Of a stretch of 64,000 nt of DNA, positions 23,801 to 35,800 are shown piece after piece. The DNA is taken from positions 39,601,822 through 39,665,821 of the forward strand of contig OZ059837.1 of assembly GCA_964057195.1 (NCBI GenBank). The letters are read 5' to 3'. Position 1 is the first letter of the stretch. Each line of letters begins with the position of its first letter. Made by a program: the position numbers and the translations under genes. Under the pieces are notes generated by a model. That model was not told the origin of the DNA and ran no database searches. It saw nothing but the letters and a program-made list of their open reading frames with translations. This DNA comes from Orthosia cruda. Taxonomy: Eukaryota > Arthropoda > Insecta > Lepidoptera > Noctuidae.

Positions 23801-26800
23801 CTGTGTTTTTCTGGTAAATAAATCATTTTTCTGTTCTGATAATAAAATGTCTGACCGTGATAATTTAGAGAGTGGAAGTGATCAGCCTCCTGCAAAGAAA
23901 GCAAAATCACACTATGACACATTATCAAGTCATCAGTAAGTTAATTATATTTTTATAATTAAAGTATGCATTTATCTGTGCATTTAGCACGCGTATATTT
24001 GGTGTGTATTGAGCGCCAGTAAATGTAAAATCTACTCTCTAGGTAGATTAAAATTCACATAAATTTCATTGCATATCATGTTTTTAAATTAATTATTAAT
24101 TTTAATTTCATTCTTATTGAAATTAATGCATTAAAACAATTGCTGTAACAGTAATACCGTTCTCAGAGGCAACATCGAATGTAACTATTACCGAAGTCAC
24201 TGATTAAACTAATTGAGTAGTTTCGATTTAAAATAAATATGTAAATTTTTGTATTTAATGAAAATGAATGTTTATTTAATAAAAAATCATCGTTATCTAG
24301 AAAAAAAAATCGTTATATTTTTTATTTTATTTTATTGACATTTTTAGTTCCTACCACAATCTGTTCTTTTCTGCATACTACTTTTACGAAATAACGTCGA
24401 TGTTTCACATCTACCAGGCGTCCCGTGACGGCTCCATTTTTTTAAAATACCGACTTACTACAACAAAGTGAAAGCTAATTCTCTTTTCGAAAGTCGGTGT
24501 CGGTATCTATTGTTTTTCGTTTTTCGACACGGAAAAGTTATTATTTTTCTCTTTTTAGTTTTTGTTGGTACCCCATAATGGGTAGGTATACTAAATAAAT
24601 CTGTTAACCCCCTAAAAACGTACAAGCGTGATTTTATATTATGGTATGGTGAAAACAAAACATAACTATACGATCACACTAATCGCAGGTCATTTGCTAT
24701 TTGTTATTGAAGAGTTCCATTGTCTATCTCCAAAGATCTTTATCATATCCTAATATATTATACAATAAAACATTCCCTGAAAACACATACATTAATCGAC
24801 GTAAACCCGATAGTATCGGATAAGTAGTTTTAAAGAAAATTGCGGATACATACGGGTTGAATAGATAGAACACCTCCTTTTTTTGAAGTCGGTTGAAAAT
24901 AATAACCTACTTTTTACGACGACGGTTTGTAACAGTTACCAAATGCATTTTCAAAGTGCCAACTAACCTTCCTGAATCAACTTCAATAAAATTAAAAAAT
25001 AATAACAAGGACCAATATTATTTCAGTGATGTATAAAATCGAGCGCTCAGTAGTTTCAATGAGTGCGTGCGCGTAATGTTGTTGTGTGCTACTAGATACC
25101 TAAATTTGAGTTCGTCGGAAATGTAACAGCGTCCTTAACCCATCTCGTATGAAGAAAAGTTGCAAAAAAGCTTCTCACCAGTAATCAGTTTTAGCGATAT
25201 GCAGTAAACCCCAAGCTGTATGTGGAAGCCCACACGAGATTGGAGTGGTAGATAGAGCTAATTTGATGGAGTGCGGCAATTCCCGGAGCGCGGCGCCTGT
25301 GAAAGTGCAGGCCGCCTTATTTTCCTGTTACCGTTACGGAAGGGCTTTCCTTGGTATTTTTATTGATTGTGGCTATATTACTTAATTAAACGCTGTGATT
25401 CACGTAATTTGTTGCTTAGTTATTGTACGAGTTTGTAAAAAATAAGTAAATATTAAGTCCCTATAGGATAAGTTGTTTAATTATTAATTAACCTAATTAT
25501 TGCTACCAAAGAAGTTGCTATAGATTGAGTTACTGTCAAAAAGCTTAAATGCGGGCGTAAACTTGGAATCAAAATGCCAGAGGGCATCAAGCAAATCATG
25601 AACTAGAATGTCAAAAATGTGATCAATTTGCTCCTTGACAAAGTGTCAGTGTCATGACAGCTCGAGTTAGCCGCACTCCCTTTGTATCGCTGGCAGCTTG
25701 CCGCGGGGCACGGGCCATGGGATGCTGAGCTCTCGCGAATAGCAATCTACTACGTGACCCGAATGCCGAACGACGATATTATTTCTTTCATAAGTAGAAG
25801 AGACGGATATTAACATTATAAGGGTACCGGACAAAACGGTTACAATGAAAATTGAGCTTTAATACTTGGTGCCAAAAGTTTTGGTTACTTCTAGACAAAC
25901 TTCTAGTTATGGCTTAGTATCAGGTGTTACAGTAGTCAAACGCGAGCATATAAATAAACGAACAAAGTTAATTAAAAAAATCGAAAAACCCGACTGCTTG
26001 AGAAGCGAACTTAAAAGACGTAAACAAGAAGAAAATCATGCTGTGCAGTCGGAGGATACTTATTCGCGAGCTAACTGACCAAAACCAGATAAGAAGGTAC
26101 TTTTAAACATATTTAAGTATTATATATTTTTGAAATCACCTCTTCACACCCTTTATTTTTATACCCCACACGATGGGTTAAAAAGAAAAAAAAATTGGGC
26201 TACCACAATATGGCGCCCAAAATCCGCCATTTTCTATTTTTCCAATTTTATTGTAGTAGTGACACTCGCAGGGTTAAGACGAATCGATTGACGAAATAAT
26301 TATCAAAATCGAAGAACATGTTTGGTCTCTAGAACGCCACATAGGAACAAACATACATACTCCTTCGGCAGTCAGGTAAAAAGCTGTGTATGATAACGGT
26401 AATTTTAAAGTTATTCTGCCACATGTTCCTACTTTGTAGCTATAATCTACATTTGCAGTATATTAGTGGAAAATTATGAGCTTATATATAATATATTGAT
26501 GATCAAGATTTTTTATGACTCCATAGGACATGTACACGAGTTATCCATGGAAAAGTCGTATGCCGTTAAATGGAAGGAATGTTTTGAATGCATCCGATGA
26601 ATTTGTAAAGTAATTAAATTAAATCAACAATTCCAATTAACGCATAATTTTAAGCAGATTACTGCAAATTAACAAATTCCTGATCGTTATCAGAGGACAC
26701 AATTAACTTAATGTGTCCACAGGAATTTAAGTACAGTTTTACTAAAATATGTTTCTAGAATATATTTATTTTAATTTGATCTACAGATGTACTCTACGAT

Positions 26801-29800
26801 ATGCGTCTATAAAACTACAGATGCATATCGTAAATCATGATTCTTTTGTAAAACATTCTGTAAGTAAATCGACTCCGTAATGATTATTCTCCAGCGCTGA
26901 AGTCGGAAAATTGTTTTTTTTTTTTTTTTTTTTCTTCTTTGGCAACTGAGCCGATGCCGACTATTCTGCCAGTGTCATGTAGAGACGACAGCACAATGAC
27001 GCGAGCCGTCGAATTGAGCTATTCTTTCGGTGTCATGTGGAGTCGACAGCACGGTGAGTCGAGCCGTCGAACTTTGTTTATTCTTCCAGTGTCATGTAGA
27101 GGCGACAGCGCGGTGAGATGAGCCGACGAACTTTGTGGTAGATAACAAAGATAGACATTGATAAAAAAAATAAAAAAAAAGTAACTACATTTTGATGCCA
27201 TTGTCAATTATAAATTTTGAAAGGAGTTTGATAACTTTAGGAGAGAAATTTGCTAAAAGGGAATGGAAGTTGATAGGGAGGGGGATTTTAATGTTGGGAA
27301 GCATATGATACAAGTCAAAGGAGTGGGAATACGAAGGACATGAAAAAAAGATATGGTCTAATGTACCATCATCAAGGCCGCACTCACACAAGGAAGAGTC
27401 ACGAACACGGATCTTATTTAGGAATACTGGACTACAGCAGTGACCGAGTCTCAGCCTACACAAGGATGAAACAGCTCTTCTAGACATTTTAGGGCATTTG
27501 AAAAACCAAGGTTTCCGCTGGATGTCAGGTTGAATGTTGGCATAATATGCCCCTTTGAGTTTCGAGCTTGCTTGCCACTCCGCTGACCACGAGCTGAATA
27601 ATTTAAGTTTGGTGTCTGAGCGCAAGTCGTAACTATGAAGCAGATAGTGTTTTCTATCCACAGGTTTGGATGTAGCAAATTTTGCCAGAGAGTCAGCACA
27701 CTCGTTGCCACATATACCCGAATGGCTGGGAACCCAAACTATTTCAATGTTTAAACCTTTGTTGTGACAAGAGAAGAGTAAATTACGTATATCTACAATA
27801 ATCTTGCTGTGAATTTTAGATTTTAATTGATTTTGTCCTAGAGCCTGGATGCTACTATGCGAATCTGAAAAAATAACCGAATTTTGGATATTGTGCGATA
27901 ATATAAAATTGATGGCTTCTAGGATACCGATGCATTCCCCTGTAAAAACTGAGGATTCTGGCGGACATTGGAATAAAAGAGCTATTTTAGAGTTCTGGAA
28001 GTATGTTGAAACACCTGTACACCCCGTTGATGATAATTTAGATGCATCCGTATAGAACAAATTCCAACCCTTCTAGTATCTCTGAATAGCCCGAGCAAAC
28101 TCTGCTTTTACGTCCTGGGAGTTTTTAGTGATACCAAGGCCCAAGACGATCTTTGGCTTGAAATGGACCACCTCATATGCGGAAGCAAATACTGGAAGAG
28201 AAGGGTATTGACAAACAGGCGAAGAGAGTTGTTTAAGCTCCCTGTACCTATTCATCAATGGAATACATTTATTATTCCAGTAAGAAGAGACATTAAAAGA
28301 AAGGTTGATTTGCTCCAAAATGGGAAGTAAGGGATGGAATGAGAGGGAGAAAACTTTTGACAAGAAACGATCTGCTAAGTATTGTCTACGAAGGGTAAGG
28401 GGAGGATCTGCACATTCAACCTGGAGAGCGTTAATGGGGGAAGATTTCATGGCGCCAATAACTATTCTAAGGCATTTGGCCTGGACTGCATCGAATTTAC
28501 GTAGGGCTTCTTTATTACATGGCTCAATTAAGTAGCTACAGTAATCCAACACGCTTCTAACCAGAGATACAATGCTCTGGTTAGAAGCGTGTTGGATTAC
28601 TGTAGCTGTATCAGTTTTAAGGTGTATGGGTGAGCCCCCCACCAGACACCTGCCAGAGCCTTAAGAATCGAAACTGAGCGCTCACATTTTTTAACTGTAT
28701 TATTAATGTGGTCCACACCTGACAATTTAGAATCCAGGATAACTCCCAGAAACCTAGCCTGTTCTTTGACTGGTATAAATTGGCCATCTATATTAATGTC
28801 AAGTTGAGGGATAATACGTCTGCGAGTAAACACAACTGATGTACTTTTTGGAGCACTTAAAGATAACCCATGATCTAACAGGCATTGGTTTAATGAGGAC
28901 AAAGAAACATTCATAGATTGAGCAGCATCCACGATGGAATTGCCACAGACCAATAACGCAATATCATCAGCATACTGAAGGATTTTACAATTAAGATTTA
29001 AACAGGAAGGTAGATTGCAGGTATAAATATTGTATAAAGGGGGACTAAGAACGGATCCCTGAGGAAGGCCCCGCCAAGCTAATCTTGATGCAGACTCCTC
29101 CCCAGGAATTCTTAATTTAAGACTACGGTCTAAAAAGATATTTGATATGGTCTGACGAATTTTAGGCGGGATTCCCAGCTCTTTCATTTTCTGCCCAAGA
29201 ACAGGGATGAGGACAGAATCATATGCAGCTGAAATGTCTAAGAAAACGGCTACCACAGACTCATTTCTACTAAGGGCCAACCGGATCTCTGATGTGAGGG
29301 TACCCACACTATCAGCTGTACCCAGACTTTTCCTAAAGCCAAATTGAGATGTTGGTAGCAATTTCCTGCTCTCCACAAACCATTCCAGACGGTTTTTAAT
29401 AAGGTGTTCCAAGAGTTTAATGAGTATGGACGATAGAGCAATTGGTCTGTAGGAACAATGATCACTAGGATCTTTACCAGGTTTTAATATTGGAATAATA
29501 ATTTGAACCTTCCAATCAGGAGGAATATATCCAGAGGAAAAGCAGTAATTGGCCAAGTCCAGGTAATACTGGTGGGTCTTATCTCCAGCTTTGGTTATGA
29601 AGGAATATGGGAATCCATCCACCCCAGGGGCAGAGTCCCTTACATGGGCAAGGACAGATTTAAGTTCCTCCAATGTAAATGGTCTGTCCAAAGGATCATC
29701 TGATGCTGTTTGGTGGTTCATTGAGACACATTCATATTTACCAGGAACATAAGCTGGGGCTAATTTAGAAAAAAACTGGTGACTAAGCTCATCAGACATT

Positions 29801-32800
29801 ATGCTCCCAGAGGGAGGCCTCAAATTATTCCTAAAGGATTTCAACCTACGCCATACTACTGAAACTGGAGTGGATGGACTCAGTGAATCACAATACCTAC
29901 GCCAACTATCTCTTTTTTTTTTCTTAAGTAATTTTCTGGACTTAGCCAATATATGCTGAAAAGCTATGATGTTCTCCAGGTTCATATTTAAGTTAAAATT
30001 CATTTCAGCCTCATTCCTAGCTTTGATCACAGCAGAACATTCCCTATCCCACCATGGCGGAGATGGGATTTTGCCCTTTGGCAGTTTTTTGGCAGGGAAG
30101 CAATCATCTGCTGTAGCAGATATTATGTTGGAGAATGACAAAAAGCATTCCTGAGCATTTTCATCATTAATGGAAGGAAGAGAGGAGACGCGCAAATCTA
30201 TAATTTTTGAGTAAAGGTCCCAATCAACTGAGTTCAGTAGATATTTTAAAAGAGGAGCACAGATTCTATCAGGGATAATTTTGGAAGGTATTTCCACCAT
30301 GATGGGATAGTGATCACTCCCATAGGTCATATTCAAGCGACTCCAATTAAAAAGGCTGGCTATATTAGATGAACAAAATGTCAAATCTACACAACTGTTA
30401 TTTTGCCCAGGCACAGCCCGACGTGTGGCAGACCCATCATTTATCACACATAAATTAAGTTCATCTAATATATCCACTAAGCCTATACCAAAATTGTCAC
30501 AGGTTTCTGACCCCCATCTATAGTGGTGACCATTAAAATCACCCATGACAAGTAATGGACCTTGTACATTACTTAACAAACTTTTTATGATATCAAGATC
30601 ATCAATTTGTGGGTATGCAATATAAAAACTAAAAACAATTATATCCTCAGCCTTAACAGCAACAACATTGATGTTGTCACCTACAAAGGGTAGAGGAATT
30701 GGGGTGAATGATACTTTGTTATTGATGAACAAAGCACATCCCCCATATCCATCTGATCTATCATGTCGAACACCATTGAAACATGGGATTCTGAAATTAC
30801 TTTCAGAACGAAGCCATGTCTCAGCAATGCTGCAGATTGATGGTTTGAATTTATTAATGAGGAAAAGTAAATCATGTTTCCTGGGAGTAATACTCCTGAC
30901 GTTCCACTGAAGAAGGTGAAGGGGGAGCATTGTGAATATAATTCATTATAGATGTCAATTTGTTGGCAAGGTGGTCAGGTAGTGAATGAGCAGGGTTTGC
31001 TAATATAGCCATTAGCATACTGGATATAATATTTAAAATACTTTCTGAAGAAATAGGACTGTTAGTACTTGCCCGAGGGTAAGCACCACCATTTTGGACA
31101 GGAGTGAATGAATAATCTTGAATAAGGGCTTGGTGAGCTTGCTTATCATAACTAGGTGACAGGGGCGCATGGGATTTTGGTTTGATTAATACAGTTTTGC
31201 GGTGTGATTTTGGAGTTTGGGGAGTTGATCTGGGGAACAGAAGAGGACTGGCTATAGGTTTGGTTTTTGGAGATGATCTAAATACTTCAGCATACGATCT
31301 TGAAACTTGTGGGAATACCTGACTTGCTTCTGCATAAGAGATTGATTTCTCAGCCATCAGTACTTTTATTCCTTTTTGCCGACCCAACTCCGGGCAAGAC
31401 TTGTCGGTGGCATAGTGACTTCCAGAGCAGGAAACACAAAAGCCAAATTCAGTGGGGACTTGGCAGCCATCACCTAGGTGGTCTTCACCACATTTAAAAC
31501 AGCGTGGTTGTGAGCGACATACAGTGCGTGTGTGACCAAAACGACAACAGTTGAAACATTGAATAGTTGGGTACATATACTTTTCAACTGGGAGAGTAGA
31601 GTAGAAGCAATATACACGATTTGGCAAAACTTGGCCATCAAAGGTAAGAATAACGGTTTGAGTGGGCTTCCACTCAGTAACGCCCGGAGAACTCACCTTT
31701 CGGTTCATTCGCCTGGCCTTAATTACTGGACCGCATCCAGTGGGAACCCTGATATTTTCAATGACCTCTTCCTCTGTCCACTCGATAGGTACGTCTCTGA
31801 CGAGACCCATGCGCGTAACGTTATATATAGGGATCGAAGTAATGTATCCATGGGATGTCAGTATTGGGCTTATTAGAAAACTGTTTGCATCCAGGTGAGT
31901 CTTAAAACTTACTGCGAGTCTATTTCGCCCCAAACGTTTCAAGCTTCCGAGAATAACATTAGCAAAGTTATTATTTGTGAGGAACATACCAAACTTAACA
32001 GGATGTAGAACAGTGCCAGAGGTCTGTCCATCTTTTAAGGACACGTGAACTACATATGGTGCGTTATCTCTCGAGTTGTATGTGTGTCTGCCTATCGTAT
32101 GCTTGGATTGTTTCGGAGGATTGATAGGAGTAGCGGGGGGCGAGCATGCGGGTCTTTTTCTTTGCGCAGATTCGGAGTCCATAGCGTTATCAATTTTGTC
32201 ATCGGGGAGAGTAATGGTTAGAATCGGACTGTAATCAAAGGGATCGGGAGGGTCAGGGGGTTTCTTGTTATCCATGACGGATACCGGTTGAAAAAATTAA
32301 ATCTATTAAAGAAATAGATTCATACAAACCCTGGATGTTAGAACACAAACACCAAGAAAAATCTTGTTTGAAATTCACACTAATAAAAACACTTAACTCA
32401 AGAAAACTCGTAATACCAATAAAACTAACTGCTAACCCAACAACACTACCAAAGAAAGACTAAAATTATCAACTCTATAGTGAAAAACTCTTAAAATCAA
32501 AATAAGACTAAAAAAATTTTGACAATGACATCCTCCTTTACTCGGAAAATTGATATAGGTTGCAAGTTGAAATAAATTATGTCAAACTGCAGGACGAAGC
32601 ATAGAGTACATACTAATTCCATAGAGTTAGTTAGACAAAGCCCTTTTGTAGAAAACTTTTCAATCGCCATGATAACAAAAAGATCCCTCGATTGATGTCA
32701 ATGACAAGCTATAACTATCAAATTTGACTGCCTCTAAACTTCTTAGAAGATAGCTTGATCTCTGCGACAGCTGTCAGTATAAATACAGTAACAATAGCGC

Positions 32801-35800
32801 TTGACAGGCTAACAATAACGTATACGTCAGTTTGGCATAATTATGTCGCAGAGATCAAGCTATCTTATGAGAAGTATAGTGGAGGAAATTAATTAGAATG
32901 TAAGCGTAAGCCACAGAAGGCTCTCTGAGCCTCTTACCCAAAAAGCTGTTCAGCTAATCCAGCGTTTAAGAAAGGTTTCCCCGTACATCTCCCTTATCTT
33001 GGCACCTCACCTATTTCTCTGCCTCACTAACGACATCCCACATAAAATAACCCGTGCAACAGCAGCTATTATAACTATGTTATAAATGGCGTCGTATCAT
33101 CTACTTTATTACAATCACTACTAATGAGAATTGATGGCGCGACGTGCTAATAGCGCCGCGGTCGTATCGACTGCCAATCTTCAGCCTCTTGGACTATATA
33201 CCTTTAGATTACTATGTGATCTAGTTACGAGGAATCATTGGTAACTTAGGTAGATATAATAATAATAGATAGTTTGTTGACTTAAGTTTAGTCTTGGTTT
33301 AGTAGGAATTGAATTGACAGGTTATATTTCCATTACATCAAAGCCGATTTCTTTGTATTTTTTTATGAGTTTCGACTCTAGACGTTAAATGTATTTTTTT
33401 TAAATAAAATGTTATACATGCTATCATGAACTACCTAGTTTTTACTCTGCAATATTCCAAACTGACAGTATTTATTTCAATACTAGCTTCTGTCAGCGGC
33501 TCGCCCGCGTTAAAGTTGAAAATTATCCCGAGGGAATATATTCCCGGGATAAAAAGTATCTAAGTAGATTATGACTATAATCTATCTCTGTGCCAAATCT
33601 CATCCAGATCCGTCCAGCCGTTTGAGCGTGAAGAAGTAACAAACATACAAACACCCACACACATACTCACAAACTTTCGCCTTTATAAGTTTAGTAGTCA
33701 CATACTAAAGTTAGGCTCCTAGTTAGGTAAGTAGAGGTCTAGATTCCTCTCCAAAGCCTAAAGCTAGCATACACACGTAGCTGTACATGTGTACCGTGGA
33801 TAACACATTCCGGCGATGGTGATGCGCGCTCATCACTGGCTGCGGCTGCGCAAGGTAAGTAGCCGCCTACTGTGGGAAAATAGAAATACCAACAATGCTT
33901 TCCTTACGATAAACATAATCAATTTTACTAATTATTCTCGTGTTCTGGGGGGCTTTGTTACTACAGTATTTAACTTTTTATCGAAGGATTTCAAACGAAT
34001 GTAATCATACCGTTGTTTCTGCCTAGTCATTCTCTTAGGAAAATATGGACCAGAATAATTAAATAAATTGGCAAACACTATCACATTCTACAACGGAGTC
34101 TGAACAATCGCAAGCGACGCCATCGCTCTCACAGTTAAGACAAATAGCAAAAATTAACCTTTTAAGCCTTGAAAGAGCCCACCAGACAAACTTCCTGCTT
34201 CCCACAAAAAATCGCAAACTTCCGCTAAGATGAGACACCATGAGATAACTCGCCTAATATTAATAAAGCTCGAGACGGCTACTTACTGGCCGGCGTCCGG
34301 CTGAGTCACGCTCGGAATGCCGTCGGTCCGGCCGGCCAACACCCCCCTGGGAGCTAACCTGTCCCCCCCCTCCTCCCTGCGAGGCGCTGTCAGTGTCTAC
34401 GAAGACTAGCCATGGGAACTGCATATCGAACATGCCTCATCAATGGATGACAAGGGACATACAAAATGTTGAGACAGTGCCATCTTCTATTTTGGCAATT
34501 TGGTGTTTGACGATGGTAGGTATAATTGAAGATAATTATGAAGGAAGAAAAGCGGCTATTGTCTTCGAGTACCCAGGGCTTAAACTGTTGACCAACGGAA
34601 AATTGCTTCGAGATTTTAATAAGCTGTTGATGAAAATACGCTGGAATATTGAGTTGTAATAAGTTTGCAGATTGGATTTGGTTCCATCAAAGAACTGCCA
34701 AGATATTATCTTAGGAAGTCGCAAAGGACTTAAAATTAGTTTTAAATTACGTAATACTTGATTAGATACATAATTTAGATTTGTAACAACAGCATCTTCC
34801 AGCTCATTATCATCTTAAAGACTAATATCAATATATCCGTTCAACAAACTCATAACAAGATATCCGGAACACTTGCTTAATCAACTACTTTAGATCCCTA
34901 AAGGGTAAAGGTGTCGTAAGGAAGGGTAAAGAGAGGTGTAATATCGTATATCTACAGTTTGCTGATAACGGTATGATGGGCCCAGGGACCCACACACAGG
35001 GACCCGGGGTCCTTAGGTCCCATGTGGCAAGGGACGGGTCTTTAACGTGCTATTAATTCTTGTGAATATGTTTATGGAGTATCTTTTGGGTTCTTAGGAA
35101 AACGTAGGGAATATTCTGTAGGTCATATTTTTCCAGTTAGCAGAGTTTCCTTTGACCATCCATGAGAAGAGATTAAGCCTTCATTAGGTATAGTTTATTT
35201 TAAAATAAATTAAGAACGTAAACCCTTTAATTTATTCTTAAAACAATAACGAACTGGAACATGGTAATTAGAATGATTCATGACTTGTATCGACGTTTGA
35301 TTAGTTCCGCACTAATTGCTTCAAGGTATATCAAGTGATTCATTGCTAGCGAAAAAAATACGCCAATATATTGGATTGAGATGTTCGCTAACTTCTTGAC
35401 TAGAAAGAACTTTAACAATCTTTCACTTGACGACAAACGGGGGAATTGGAGTTTGACAGAGCAGTTTGTCAGTTTGACATTGAATGAGAAAAACGGAGGG
35501 TCGGAGGGATCATTCCCACATCTGCCCAACTGAATAAGCTGATAATATGCATAGATTTTTCTCTTGAAAATGAGATTTCAAATGCTAAGGTTTCGGTAAC
35601 ATTTGCTTGTATATTAACTAAAGTAGTATTGTATTAGGAGCTGATGGGATGTTTCTGGTGAGATGTGGGTGTGGAACTCATTTTGCAAAGTGTTAGTACA
35701 CGTGTTGTCTCATCTTGAGACTATCGACTGTCGATAGCTGACTCATTGGGTTTAATGGATGAGATAATGCTCTTATCGTTACAAAAACATAGTCACCTAG

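Larger units (their letters stand above)
26914..32541 (-). mobile_element. Full-length RNase H-bearing LINE (I-like), 5628 bp
   Basis: On the minus strand the order is 5' UTR (32541-32276), ORF1 with zinc knuckles, ORF2 with APE endonuclease, RT and RNase H, a 3' UTR with tandem repeats, and a poly(A) tail (20 T on +, 26914-26933). Target-site duplications of 11 bp prove a complete insertion. ORF1 is open, whereas ORF2 carries an inverted duplication and an in-frame stop. It lies in the first intron of the host gene, antisense to it. Endonuclease, RT and RNase H together with a CCHC ORF1 fit the I group; the exact clade needs phylogeny. Confidence 0.93.
26903..32552. repeat. Target-site duplication TCGGAAAATTG (both ends)
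   Basis: The 11-nt direct repeats at 26903-26913 and 32542-32552 flank the LINE precisely. The left copy abuts the poly(T), which is the poly(A) tail of the minus-strand element. Confidence 0.9.

Noticed and set aside
23845..23942. Short frame with PPAKKAKS followed by GTAAGT
   Set aside because: Looks nuclear-signal-like, but there is no acceptor, partner exon or phase match to the host gene; kept only as a note.
33816..33854. Mini-exon: ATG, 13 codons, then GTAAGT
   Set aside because: Its end phase (0) would put a stop in the next host exon (phase 1 required), and no other partner exon is visible.
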